Origin: Woeseiaceae bacterium
Lineage (GTDB): Bacteria > Pseudomonadota > Gammaproteobacteria > Steroidobacterales > Woeseiaceae
Assembly (NCBI GenBank): GCA_028279985.1
Contig: JANQMR010000037.1
Span: 1 to 64,000, forward strand
Reading direction: 5' to 3'
DNA: 64,000 bases
Of this stretch, positions 24,536 through 33,030 are shown one piece after another. The notes beneath the pieces are model-generated. The model made no database searches. It was not told where the DNA came from and saw nothing but the letters and a program-made list of their open reading frames with translations. Each line of letters opens with the position of its first letter. Within the stretch, counting starts at the first letter, position 1. Made by a program: the position numbers and the translations under genes.

Positions 24536-25966
24536 TCAGACAGCGGCCTGATCGGCCGCCTGCTCGCTTGCCGGCTGCCCTGCCGGTTTCCCGTTCGATT
24601 CTCCGGCCGATTCTTCGGTCGATTTTCCGGCCGATTTCCCGACCGACTTTGGATAATAGGTGTCGATCAGCTCCTGTTTCATGATCAGCTCGTCTTCCTC
24701 GAAACACTCGGCAAGCGTCTGCCAGCAAAGGTCCAAGGCCGCCTCCAGCGGCATCGACACGTTGATGTCGGCAAAACGCTCACGGAACAGGCGGCCGAAG
24801 CGCAGGAGCTTGTGGTCGAAGGACGACAGGTCGAAAGCCATGGCCTGTTTTTGTTCCGCATCCCTGGCACCCGAATAGAAACGGATCATCGTATTCATGA
24901 TCTGCGAATGATCTTCCCGAGTGACGTGCCCGATTACGTGCTGCTTGAGCCGCGACAGCGAACCGAAAGGATCGATCATGCCGTCGTGCAGGTAGAACTG
25001 TCCTTCGGTGATGTAACCGGTGTTGTCGGGTACCGGGTGCGTGACGTCGTCGCCGGGCATCGTCGTCGTCGTCAATATCGTCACCGAACCGGCGCCGTCG
25101 TAGTTGCAGGCTTTTTCGTAGCGCCGCGCGAGCTGCGAGTACAGATCGCCGATGTAACCGCGGTTGGAGGGCACGTGTTCCATCGAGATGCCGACCTCCT
25201 TGAGCGCGTCGGCAAAAGCGGTCATGTCGGTCAGCAAAACCAGCACGCGCTTGCCTTCCTGCACCGCCAGCCGCTCGGCGACGGCCAGCGCCAGATCGGG
25301 CACCAGCAAACGCTCGACCACCGGGTCGGAGGCGAGATTGACGAACATGACCGTGCGCGAGAACACGCCCGCATTCTCGAAGGTCGTGCGGAAAAAATGA
25401 TAATCGTCGAAGATCAGGCCGATACCGCCGAAAATCACGACGTCGGCATCCGCCTGTATGCCGATACGCGCCAGGAACGGATTGAAGGGTTCCCCGGCGA
25501 CCGAAAAAATCGGGATTTTCTGGCTTTCGACCAGGCAGTTGAACACGTCGATCATCGGCACGTCGGTGCGGATCATCTCGGAAGCCACGATGCGACGCAT
25601 CGGGTTCACCGAGGGCCCGCCAATGTCGATACGCGGCTCGTCGTCGAGCTCCGGCCCGCCGTCGATCGGTTCGCCGGAACCGCCGAAAACCCGGCCCATG
25701 ATGTTGGTCGAGTACACGGCCTGCATCGGGTGACCGAGGAAACGTACGGAGGCGTCGGTACCGAGCCCCTTGGTGCCCGAGAACACCTGTAGCGAGGCCG
25801 AATCGCGATCCAGATTGATCACCTGGGCCAGCGAACGTAGGCCGGCCGCGGATTCGACGACGGCAATGTCGCCGAAGCGCGCCGGCGAGGATTCGGGCAC
25901 GCGAACCTTGATGACTTCGCCGACGATCTCGAGGATTTTCGAGTATCTCAGCAAGGACTGGGCCAT
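24536..25966 (-). CDS. atpB: V-type ATPase regulatory subunit B, with repetitive C-terminal tail
   Basis: A 476-residue non-catalytic nucleotide-binding subunit, without a canonical P-loop, as expected. Family landmarks are NPMRRIVASEMIRTDVPMIDVFNCLVESQKIPIFSVAGEPFN, LTDMTAFADALKEVGISMEHVPSNRGYIGDLYSQLA and VTILTTTTMPGDDVTHPVPDNTGYITEGQFYL. The normal protein ends around the YYPK segment. After it about 35 extra residues form a Lys/Ser/Glu/Gly repeat (KSAGKSTEESAGESNGK and Ala/Gln-rich end), encoded by 12-bp tandem units (24596-24652). The gene is the first of the operon here, preceded by a divergent intergenic region shared with the hydrogenase operon. Confidence 0.95.
   Translation of the reverse strand: MAQSLLRYSKILEIVGEVIKVRVPESSPARFGDIAVVESAAGLRSLAQVINLDRDSASLQVFSGTKGLGTDASVRFLGHPMQAVYSTNIMGRVFGGSGEPIDGGPELDDEPRIDIGGPSVNPMRRIVASEMIRTDVPMIDVFNCLVESQKIPIFSVAGEPFNPFLARIGIQADADVVIFGGIGLIFDDYHFFRTTFENAGVFSRTVMFVNLASDPVVERLLVPDLALAVAERLAVQEGKRVLVLLTDMTAFADALKEVGISMEHVPSNRGYIGDLYSQLARRYEKACNYDGAGSVTILTTTTMPGDDVTHPVPDNTGYITEGQFYLHDGMIDPFGSLSRLKQHVIGHVTREDHSQIMNTMIRFYSGARDAEQKQAMAFDLSSFDHKLLRFGRLFRERFADINVSMPLEAALDLCWQTLAECFEEDELIMKQELIDTYYPKSVGKSAGKSTEESAGESNGKPAGQPASEQAADQAAV
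24596..24652. repeat. 12-bp tandem array inside atpB C-terminus
   Basis: Units on the plus strand are CGATTCTCCGGC, CGATTCTTCGGT, CGATTTTCCGGC, CGATTTCCCGAC and a partial CGACTTTGG. The 12-bp length adds four residues per unit and preserves the frame. The tail lies after the conserved fold of subunit B. Confidence 0.85.
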
Positions 25967-26230
25967 CCCGCGCCCTCCTTCTGGCGGACATTCTTGTTCT
26001 CGGCCTCGCCAGGCCGCGAGCTGCCGGATACCCGCATTCTACAGGGAAGCCCTCACCGGTCGTCGATACGCGGACCTACGTACGCCGGAATCGGGCCTGG
26101 CTGGCCCAGGGAGCCGATATGCTTGCAGTTAGTGTCCTGTCCCGCAAATCACTGGCCCGATTCGCCATCGGGCCGAATACGCGCAGCTACGTATTCGCGG
26201 CGCCGCAGATAGCCGGTAGTGTCCGGTAGG
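25967..26230. promoter_or_regulatory. Divergent control region, V-ATPase operon (minus) / hydrogenase operon (plus)
   Basis: 264 bp with no gene. It contains two perfect 8-bp dyads near the hydrogenase side, GGCCCGAT/ATCGGGCC (26155-26175) and CGAATACG/CGTATTCG (26174-26197), plus the dispersed motif at 26129-26151 and a partial copy, GTAGTGTCCGGTAGG, at 26216-26230. The dyads could be regulator sites or mRNA leader hairpins for the hydrogenase operon. No strong sigma70 promoter is visible by eye. Confidence 0.5.
26129..26151 (+). repeat. Dispersed intergenic motif, copy B
   Basis: TTAGTGTCCTGTCCCGCAAA and the three following bases match copies at 14856-14878 and 47274-47296. Here the motif is not attached to a stop codon. 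Confidence 0.45.
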
Positions 26231-27358
26231 ATGGGGGCAATAGTGAAAAAACCGCGGGTCCTGGACGCAGCGGCGCTGGGAGAACTGTTCGAGGCGCTCA
26301 AAGCCGCGGGCCACACGCTGATCGGCCCGGTGCCTCGCGACGGCGCGATCCAGTACCAACCGATCGACGGTGTGGCAGACCTGCCCGCGGGCTGGTCCGA
26401 TTTTCAGGACAAAGGGCGTTACCGGCTGAACGAGACCGGCGAGGCGAGCCTGTTCGACTATGCCAGCGCGCCGCAGTCCTGGAAACGGTACCTGCATCCA
26501 CCCCGGCTCAAACTGTTCTCGGCCCGGCGCGAAAAAGGCCGGATCCGCTTCGACGACGAAGCGGAACCCATCCCGAAGTACGCATTCATCGGCGTTCGGG
26601 CCTGCGACCTCAACGCGATTGCGATCCAGGACCGGGTCTTTATCGGCAACGGCCAGATTGATCCCCATTACGCGGCCAGACGCGAGCGGGCATTCCTGGT
26701 GGCCGTCAACTGCAGCCGGGCCGGCGGTACCTGTTTTTGTACGTCGATGGGTACCGGGCCGCGCGCCGAGACCGGCTACGACATCGCGCTCACCGAACTC
26801 ATCGACGACCGCGGTCATCGTTTCCTGCTGGAAACCGGCAGCGACGCCGGCGAAAGCATTGCGGCCGGGCTGGACGCGGCGGCCGCGGCGCCGGAGGACA
26901 TCGATGCCGCCGCGGCGATTTCCGAGCGGGTTGCCGGCAACATGGGTCGCAGCCTCGACACCGAGGGTCTGCCGGAGATTCTGGCGAAGAACCTGAGTCA
27001 TCCGCACTGGGATGCCGTTGCCGAACGTTGCCTCGCCTGCAGCAACTGCACGATGGTTTGCCCAAGCTGCTTCTGCACGTCGGTCGAGGACACGACCTCG
27101 CTCGAAGACGGAACGGCGGAACGCTGGCGCGACTGGGATTCCTGTTTCAGCGGCCGCTTTTCGTACGTGGTCGGCGGACAGGTGCGCGACAGCACCCGGT
27201 CACGTTACCGGCAGTGGCTGACACACAAGCTGTCGTACTGGCACGAGCAGTTCGGAAGCTCCGGCTGCGTCGGCTGCGGCCGCTGCATCACCTGGTGTCC
27301 GGTCGGTATCGACATTACCGAGGAAGCGGCCGCAATCCGTGCGACGGACGAGGCGTGA
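26231..27358 (+). CDS. hydB: Group 3b [NiFe] hydrogenase/sulfhydrogenase beta subunit, 4Fe-4S electron-transfer protein
   Basis: About 375 residues. The C-terminal part has two ferredoxin-type clusters: [17 protein letters not shown] (near residue 265) and [17 protein letters not shown] (near residue 350). Further Cys-rich motifs occur upstream ([14 protein letters not shown] and GGTCFCTSM), as in the HydB subunit of Pyrococcus-type sulfhydrogenase and the beta subunit of anaerobic sulfite reductase. It relays electrons between the NAD(P)-binding gamma subunit and the hydrogenase module. The start is taken as ATG 26231; a GTG at 26243 with GGGGG ahead is an alternative. It heads the operon hydB-CNBD-hydG-hydD-hydA-protease. 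Confidence 0.9.
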   Translation: MGAIVKKPRVLDAAALGELFEALKAAGHTLIGPVPRDGAIQYQPIDGVADLPAGWSDFQDKGRYRLNETGEASLFDYASAPQSWKRYLHPPRLKLFSARREKGRIRFDDEAEPIPKYAFIGVRACDLNAIAIQDRVFIGNGQIDPHYAARRERAFLVAVNCSRAGGTCFCTSMGTGPRAETGYDIALTELIDDRGHRFLLETGSDAGESIAAGLDAAAAAPEDIDAAAAISERVAGNMGRSLDTEGLPEILAKNLSHPHWDAVAERCLACSNCTMVCPSCFCTSVEDTTSLEDGTAERWRDWDSCFSGRFSYVVGGQVRDSTRSRYRQWLTHKLSYWHEQFGSSGCVGCGRCITWCPVGIDITEEAAAIRATDEA

Positions 27359-27408
27359 GACAGACATCGAGACACATCTATTGAGACGGAATTGATGGAC
27401 AGAATCGA

Positions 27409-27888
27409 ATGAGCTCCGCGTTCAAAGACATGGCGGCGATCGTCTCCGAGCACCCGATGTTCGCGGGTTTCGCCGCGGAACACCGCGAACTGATCGCCGG
27501 CTGCGCATCCAACGTACGCTTCGACGCCGGTGCGCTCTTGTTCCGCGAGGGCGAGCCCGTCAGTCGGTTCTACCTGATTCGTTACGGCAAAGTCGCTGTT
27601 GAGCTCGCGTCGCCTTCCAGGGGTCACATTACGATACAGACGCATCAGGAAGGCGACATCGTCGGCTGGTCGTGGATCGTTCCGCCGTTTCACAGCTATC
27701 ACGACGCACGGGCCTTGACGCTGACACGCGCACTGGCTTTCGACGGCGCCTGTCTCAGGGACAAGGCCGCAGCCGATCCCGAATTCGGTTTCGTGCTGCT
27801 CAAACACTTCTCACAACTGATTGCGCAAAGCCTCGAACGCGTGCAGTTGCAACTGGTCGATGTCTACGGTGAGGTTCAAAGTGCCTGA
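27409..27888 (+). CDS. Cyclic nucleotide-binding domain protein in the hydrogenase operon
   Basis: A 159-residue single-domain protein with the CRP-like double-stranded beta helix: [37 protein letters not shown], and [15 protein letters not shown], followed by helices. There is no C-terminal helix-turn-helix, so it is not a DNA-binding regulator in its present form. The phosphate-binding cassette Arg/Glu pair is not obvious (a GWSWI segment is in its place), so nucleotide binding may be lost. It overlaps hydG by 8 nt, so it is co-translated with the hydrogenase. It may act as an accessory or sensory subunit; such genes do recur in group 3b operons. Confidence 0.82.
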   Translation: MSSAFKDMAAIVSEHPMFAGFAAEHRELIAGCASNVRFDAGALLFREGEPVSRFYLIRYGKVAVELASPSRGHITIQTHQEGDIVGWSWIVPPFHSYHDARALTLTRALAFDGACLRDKAAADPEFGFVLLKHFSQLIAQSLERVQLQLVDVYGEVQSA

Positions 27889-28726
27889 GGCCGCGGCCGT
27901 TGCGGACCCGATGGTGCCGGTACCCTATCGGGTACTGAGACAGCGCCGTGAAATCGACGGGGTCCACACCCTCGATTTCGAACCGGCGGAAGGCCGGACC
28001 CCGTTCCGCGCCCTGCCCGGTCAATTCAACATGGTCTACGCGTACGGCATCGGCGAAGCCGCCATTTCCCTGAGTGGCGACTGCGACGATACGAAAACGA
28101 TCCGCCATACGATTCGCAAGGTCGGTGCCGTCACGGCGGGGCTCTGTAGTCTCGGCAAGGGCGACAGCGTCGGCATACGCGGCCCTTTCGGCCGCCCCTG
28201 GCCGCTGGACGAAGCCCGGGGCGCCGACATTGTCGTCGTTGCCGGCGGCATAGGGCTCGCGCCGCTGCGGCCCGCGATCTACGGGCTGCTCGCAAAACGC
28301 GAGCGTTACGGCCGCATCGCGGTACTTTACGGCAGCCGCAGTCCCGAAGAACTCCTGTTTCTCGATGAGCTCAAGCGCTGGCGGGGGCGGTTCGACCTCG
28401 AAGTCGAGGCCACGGTAGACCACACGACCGGCGGCTGGTTCGGCCAGGTCGGCGTCGTGACCGCCTTGATCGATCGTGCCGGTTTCGATCCCGACAATGC
28501 AGTGGCCTTGATTTGCGGACCGGAGATCATGATGCGTTTCTGCGCGCGCGAACTCGAACACAGAGGCATGTCCCCGGCGGACATCTACGTGTCGATGGAA
28601 CGCAACATGGCCTGCGGCGTCGGGCATTGCGGCCATTGCCAATTCGGTCCGGAATTCGTCTGCAAGGATGGTCCGGTATTCGCCTACGATCGGGTCGAAC
28701 CGATCATGACCCTTCGCGAGGTGTAG
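27881..28726 (+). CDS. hydG: Group 3b hydrogenase gamma subunit, FAD/NAD(P)-binding reductase
   Basis: A 281-residue ferredoxin-NADP reductase-type protein. An FAD-binding barrel ([20 protein letters not shown]) is followed by an NAD(P)-binding domain ([19 protein letters not shown] and [18 protein letters not shown]). The C-terminal [2Fe-2S]-type Cys cluster reads [14 protein letters not shown], with a further Cys a few residues later. It is the site of NAD(P)H exchange in the heterotetrameric cytoplasmic hydrogenase. The start is GTG at 27881 with GGTGAGG ahead, overlapping the CNBD gene; a longer frame upstream reads through that gene and is not coding. Confidence 0.93.
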   Translation: MPEAAAVADPMVPVPYRVLRQRREIDGVHTLDFEPAEGRTPFRALPGQFNMVYAYGIGEAAISLSGDCDDTKTIRHTIRKVGAVTAGLCSLGKGDSVGIRGPFGRPWPLDEARGADIVVVAGGIGLAPLRPAIYGLLAKRERYGRIAVLYGSRSPEELLFLDELKRWRGRFDLEVEATVDHTTGGWFGQVGVVTALIDRAGFDPDNAVALICGPEIMMRFCARELEHRGMSPADIYVSMERNMACGVGHCGHCQFGPEFVCKDGPVFAYDRVEPIMTLREV

Positions 28727-28733
28727 CAGGTCC

Positions 28734-29531
28734 ATGCCGGGCAACGGCAAACTCAGGCTCGCGGTATGGAAGTTCGCTTCCTGCGACGGCTGCCAGCTTT
28801 CCCTGTTGAACTGCGAGCAGGAGTTGCTGGCCTTGCTGGAACACGTGGAAATCGCCTATTTCCTGGAGGCCTCGCGCGCGACCAGCCGCGGTCCTTACGA
28901 TCTGTCGCTGGTCGAAGGTTCGATCACGACGCCGCACGACGCCGAGCGCATCCATGCGATCCGGCGCGACTCGAAGCTTCTGGTGACGATCGGCGCCTGC
29001 GCAACCGCGGGCGGCATCCAGGCCTTGCGGAACTTCCGGGACGTAAAGGCTTTCACGTCCATCGTTTATCCGAATCCCGATTACATCCGCAGCTTACGCA
29101 GGTCCACGCCGATCCGCGATCATGTCGAGGTGGATTTCGAGCTCAGGGGCTGTCCGATCGACAAGGGGCAATTGCTCGAGGTCGTCGGCGCCCTCTTGGC
29201 CGGACGGCGGCCGGGCATTCCGACTTACAGCGTCTGTCACGAGTGTAAACGCGCGGCTAACCTGTGCGTCATGGTTGCGCACGGCACACCGTGTCTCGGC
29301 CCCGTCACCAACGCCGGCTGCGGTGCGATCTGTCCTGCGTTCACCCGCGGTTGTTACGGCTGTTTCGGCCCGGCCGAAAAAACCAATACCGCATCGCTGA
29401 CCAACTGGCTGCGCGACAACGGAGAAAACCGCAAGACGCTGGTCCGCTCTTTCCGCAGTTTCAATGCCGACGCGGAGGCCTTCAGAAAGGAAAGCGAAGC
29501 GCTGGAGCAGGCGGGCAAACGTCATGGCTGA
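28734..29531 (+). CDS. hydD: Group 3b [NiFe] hydrogenase small (delta) subunit
   Basis: A 265-residue Fe-S subunit of the NADH:ubiquinone oxidoreductase 20-kDa family. The proximal cluster Cys pair is in [15 protein letters not shown]; further ligands are in [27 protein letters not shown], and the Cys-rich C-terminal segment [20 protein letters not shown] through [15 protein letters not shown]. It passes electrons from the NiFe site to the 4Fe-4S chain. There is no twin-arginine signal, consistent with the cytoplasmic group 3b. It overlaps hydA by 8 nt. Confidence 0.94.
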   Translation: MPGNGKLRLAVWKFASCDGCQLSLLNCEQELLALLEHVEIAYFLEASRATSRGPYDLSLVEGSITTPHDAERIHAIRRDSKLLVTIGACATAGGIQALRNFRDVKAFTSIVYPNPDYIRSLRRSTPIRDHVEVDFELRGCPIDKGQLLEVVGALLAGRRPGIPTYSVCHECKRAANLCVMVAHGTPCLGPVTNAGCGAICPAFTRGCYGCFGPAEKTNTASLTNWLRDNGENRKTLVRSFRSFNADAEAFRKESEALEQAGKRHG

Positions 29532-30831
29532 GCGGAAAAAGGGCGAAAGCCGCAACATCAAGGTCGAGGTGTTGGCCCGCGTCGAAGGTGAAGGCGGGAT
29601 GCAGGTGCGCCTCAAGGACGGCCGGGTCGATCAGGTCCGGCTGAACATCTTCGAGCCGCCGCGTTTTTTCGAAGCCATGTTACGCGGCCGCGACTTCACC
29701 GAGACGCCGGACATCACCGCCCGGATCTGCGGGATCTGCCCGGTCGCCTACCAGATGAGCGCCTGCCATGCCATGGAGATGGCCTGCGAAACGAGCGTCG
29801 ACGGGCCCTTGCGCGAACTCAGGCGGCTGCTTTATTGCGGCGAGTGGATAGAGAGTCACGCCTTGCACGTGTTCATGTTACATGCGCCGGATTTCCTGGG
29901 TTACGAAAGCGCAATCCACATGTCGGCGGAACATCCCGAGGTCGTCAAAACCGCGCTGCGCTTGAAGCACGTCGGCAACGAGATCATGAACGTCCTCGGC
30001 GGCCGCGCCGTGCATCCGGTCAACGTCCGCGTCGGCGGCTTTTACCGCCTGCCGTCCAGGGACGCGCTGGCTGCGCTGGTGCCGCAGGTCGAGTGGGCCA
30101 GGCAGGCCTGTATCGACAGCATGCCGCTGTTGCGAAGCTTCGAGTACCCGGACTTCGAGCAGGATTACGAGCTCGTCGCGCTCTCCCATCCCGACGAATA
30201 TCCGATGAACGAAGGCCGGCTGGTATCGAACAAGGGGCTCGACGTCGATATCGTCGATTACGACGCCCACTTCGAGGAAACGCAGGTCGAACACTCCAGC
30301 GCCCTGCACTCGCGTCTGAAAGCGCGCGGGCGGTATTTTGTCGGGCCGCTGGCGCGGTTCAGCCTGAATTTCGACAAGCTGTCGCCGCTTGCAAGACAGG
30401 CCGCGGCATCGGCCGGGCTCGACGGCGAGTGCCGTAATCCGTTCAAGAGCCTGCTCGTACGCGCCGTCGAACTCGTTTACGCCTGTGACGAGGCGCTCAG
30501 GATACTCGGCGACTGCGACGTGTCGGGCCCGGCAAGCATGCCGGTAGAGCCGCGAGCCGGCGTCGGCCACGGTTGCACCGAAGCGCCGCGCGGCATCCTG
30601 TATCACCGCTACGAAATCGACGAGCACGGCGACATCGTAAACGCCAAGATCGTGCCGCCGACGTCGCAGAACCAGGCGCAGATCGAGGAGGACTTGCGGG
30701 CTTTCGTCGAGCAGTACCAGGCGCTCGGCAAGGACGAGCTGACCTGGAAGTGTGAGCAGGCCATACGCAATTACGATCCGTGCATTTCCTGCGCAACCCA
30801 TTTTCTAAAGCTCGACATCGTCGAGGACTGA
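29524..30831 (+). CDS. hydA: Group 3b [NiFe] hydrogenase large (alpha) subunit
   Basis: A 435-residue catalytic subunit. The L1 motif [19 protein letters not shown] (Cys69, Cys72) and the L2 motif [11 protein letters not shown] (Cys420, Cys423, His426) provide the four Ni-Fe cysteines. The nine residues after His426 would be removed by the maturation protease encoded next. The start ATG at 29524 is preceded by an AGGCGGGCAAA segment. With HydB, HydG and HydD it forms a bidirectional, NADP(H)-linked, oxygen-tolerant hydrogenase. HypA-F maturation genes are not in the window. Confidence 0.95.
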   Translation: MAERKKGESRNIKVEVLARVEGEGGMQVRLKDGRVDQVRLNIFEPPRFFEAMLRGRDFTETPDITARICGICPVAYQMSACHAMEMACETSVDGPLRELRRLLYCGEWIESHALHVFMLHAPDFLGYESAIHMSAEHPEVVKTALRLKHVGNEIMNVLGGRAVHPVNVRVGGFYRLPSRDALAALVPQVEWARQACIDSMPLLRSFEYPDFEQDYELVALSHPDEYPMNEGRLVSNKGLDVDIVDYDAHFEETQVEHSSALHSRLKARGRYFVGPLARFSLNFDKLSPLARQAAASAGLDGECRNPFKSLLVRAVELVYACDEALRILGDCDVSGPASMPVEPRAGVGHGCTEAPRGILYHRYEIDEHGDIVNAKIVPPTSQNQAQIEEDLRAFVEQYQALGKDELTWKCEQAIRNYDPCISCATHFLKLDIVED

Positions 30832-30832
30832 G

Positions 30833-30848
30833 CCAGGGAGCCTCTGCA
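30833..30848 (+). repeat. 16-bp dispersed repeat, copy 2
   Basis: CCAGGGAGCCTCTGCA is identical to 15861-15876. It occupies the gap between hydA and the protease gene, just ahead of the protease start at 30855, where it replaces a normal leader. Confidence 0.45.
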
Positions 30849-30854
30849 CAAGTC

Positions 30855-31358
30855 ATGCCGGTACCATTCCGTGTCAGGGCACCGACGCTGCTCTTGATCG
30901 GTATCGGAAATCCCGATTGCGGCGACGATGGCGCCGGCGTGGAAGTCGTCCGCCGGGTAGCGGCGGCCTCGGACGGTATCGGGACCTTGACGCTTTCGGG
31001 CGGGGCTGCCGAGTTGATCGATGCCTGGAGCGGTACCGACCGCGTCGTCGTCGTGGATGCCGCGAGATCGGGGCGCCCGCCCGGTACCGTAAGCCGTTTC
31101 GAAGCGGACGCGGAACCGCTGCCCGCCGGTCACGAACGCCGCTCCACGCACGGTCTGGGTCTTGCGGAAGCGATCGAGCTCGCCCGCAACCTGGGTTTGC
31201 TGCCGTCACGCTTGACGGTGTATGCGATCGAGGCGGCGGAAACCGCAGTCGGTTCGGTCATGACGCCGGCGGTTGCCCGTGCCGTCGAACGCTTGGCCGA
31301 CGAGCTGGCCGACGTCGAGCGCCTGCGGCGAGCAGGAATAGAACCCGTCTCGAAATAG
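30855..31358 (+). CDS. Hydrogenase maturation endopeptidase (HyaD/HycI family)
   Basis: A 167-residue protease. LIGIGNPDCGDDGAGVEVVRR carries the Ni-binding Glu/Asp position of the family (Asp in GDDGAG), VVVDAARSG the second acidic ligand, and STHGLGLAEAIELAR the third metal ligand histidine. It cleaves the C-terminal extension of the large subunit after Ni insertion. It ends the hydrogenase operon. The start is ATG at 30855; the frame is open further upstream, through the 16-bp dispersed repeat. Confidence 0.92.
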   Translation: MPVPFRVRAPTLLLIGIGNPDCGDDGAGVEVVRRVAAASDGIGTLTLSGGAAELIDAWSGTDRVVVVDAARSGRPPGTVSRFEADAEPLPAGHERRSTHGLGLAEAIELARNLGLLPSRLTVYAIEAAETAVGSVMTPAVARAVERLADELADVERLRRAGIEPVSK

Positions 31359-31494
31359 TTCGCGGGTTGTCCGCGTCCTGCCCCGTCGGTCGAGTCGCCG
31401 AGGCCGACGTCTCGACCGTGAACCCGGTGCAGGATTGTATGCCGGATTCCAGTATCATGATCGCGGGGGAAAGACGCGGAAGCAGAACAACAAC

Positions 31495-33015
31495 ATGTTC
31501 GATGCGGCAGAACTCGGACAGACCGTCGGTGACAAAGCCTTCGCCAAGCGCGAGCGCGACCTGCGCGCGCAACTGCTCGAACTTCAGTATCGCAGCCTCG
31601 AGCGCGCCCGTTTTCCGGTTTTGATCGACTTCGCCGGCGTGGACGGCGCCGGCAAGGGCACGACGATCAACATGCTCAACAAGTGGATGGACCCCCGCTG
31701 GCTCCGGACCGTCGGTTACCAGGCGCCAACCGAAGAGGAACGGTCGCGCCCGCGCTTCTGGCGGTACTGGCGCGACATGCCGCCAAAGGGGCGTATCGGC
31801 CTGTTCCTGAGCGGGCGGTATTCGCGTGTCCTGCTACAACGCGTATACGGCGGGCTGGACGATGCCGCGTTCGAGGAGCGGCTCGCACAGATCATCCGTT
31901 TCGAGAACATGCTGGTGGACGACGGTGCGCTGGTGCTCAAGTTCTGGATGCATCTGAGCCAGGAACACCAGAAGACCCGCCTCGAAACCCTGGCGGCGGA
32001 CCCCGCGCTGAGCTACCGGGTCAGAGAAAAAGACTGGCGCAATCACGAACACTACGACGCATTCATCGTCGCCGGCGAAAAAATCATCTCGCGCACCAAC
32101 AAGGGCGACGCACCATGGAACATCGTCGAGGGCGTCGACGCCAATCACCGGCATCTCGAAGTCGGGGAGATACTCACTGCCGAGCTGGCGCGGCACCTGG
32201 AAAACAACAAGGATCGCACGAGGCGGAAAACCGGGGCCGGGAACGGCGAATCGAACGGCGGTGCCAATTCGAAACGCAGCGTGACCGTGTTCGACAAACT
32301 GGACCTTTCACTGCAGGTCGGGCGCGAGGAATACGAGCAAGCACTCGGCCGTTGTCAAGCCAGGTTGGGAGAGCTCGGCCGCATCGCCGGGGAAAAGGGG
32401 ATATCCACGGTACTGGCATTCGAAGGACCGGACGCGGCCGGCAAGGGCGGCGCCATCCGGCGCACGGTCTGGAGCCTGGATGCACGCTGGTACCGGGTTC
32501 ACCAGTTTGCGGCGCCGACCGACGTCGAACGCGCGCACCATTATCTCTGGCGGTTCTGGCAGCGGCTGCCGAGAGCCGGACAGGTTTCGGTATTCGACCG
32601 AAGCTGGTACGGCAGGGTACTGGTCGAGCGCACCGAAGGGTTCGCCAGCGAAGACGAATGGCGCCGCGCTTATGCCGAGATCAACGACTTCGAGTCACAG
32701 CTCGTGGACGACGGCATACTGCTGTTGAAGTTCTGGCTGCAGATCGACAAGGACGAACAGATCTCCCGCTTCGAGAAACGCGCACAGTCGCCCTACAAGC
32801 ACTGGAAGCTGACCGACGAGGACTGGCGCAACCGCGAGCAATGGGACGCCTACCAGATCGCGGCGCACGAGATGATCCAATACACGAGTACCCGCACGTC
32901 GCCGTGGGTGCTGGTCGAAGGCAACGACAAACAGTTCGCGCGCCTTAAAGTGATCCAAACCGTGATCGATCACCTGCAGGCAAGACTCGCGGAAGACAAC
33001 GGGAACGGCGCATAG
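31495..33015 (+). CDS. Two-domain polyphosphate kinase 2 (polyphosphate:AMP phosphotransferase type)
   Basis: A 506-residue protein made of two tandem PPK2 domains. Domain 1 (residues ~1-240) has Walker A GVDGAGKGTT (48-57) but its lid motif reads FLSGRYSRVL. Domain 2 (~270-500) has Walker A GPDAAGKGGA (~311) and the intact lid FDRSWYGRVLVER. This is the layout of class II PPK2 enzymes, where the C-terminal half is active and the N-terminal half is degenerate; they phosphorylate AMP to ADP using polyphosphate. The start is ATG 31495, after an AT-rich patch. It follows the hydrogenase operon at a distance of 136 bp. Confidence 0.92.
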   Translation: MFDAAELGQTVGDKAFAKRERDLRAQLLELQYRSLERARFPVLIDFAGVDGAGKGTTINMLNKWMDPRWLRTVGYQAPTEEERSRPRFWRYWRDMPPKGRIGLFLSGRYSRVLLQRVYGGLDDAAFEERLAQIIRFENMLVDDGALVLKFWMHLSQEHQKTRLETLAADPALSYRVREKDWRNHEHYDAFIVAGEKIISRTNKGDAPWNIVEGVDANHRHLEVGEILTAELARHLENNKDRTRRKTGAGNGESNGGANSKRSVTVFDKLDLSLQVGREEYEQALGRCQARLGELGRIAGEKGISTVLAFEGPDAAGKGGAIRRTVWSLDARWYRVHQFAAPTDVERAHHYLWRFWQRLPRAGQVSVFDRSWYGRVLVERTEGFASEDEWRRAYAEINDFESQLVDDGILLLKFWLQIDKDEQISRFEKRAQSPYKHWKLTDEDWRNREQWDAYQIAAHEMIQYTSTRTSPWVLVEGNDKQFARLKVIQTVIDHLQARLAEDNGNGA

Positions 33016-33030
33016 TCGAACGCCGGCATT

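Noticed and set aside
23922..24728. In-frame upstream extension of ATPase subunit I
   Set aside because: It overlaps subunit D, is Arg/Gly-rich, and the ATG at 23921 gives the normal family start.
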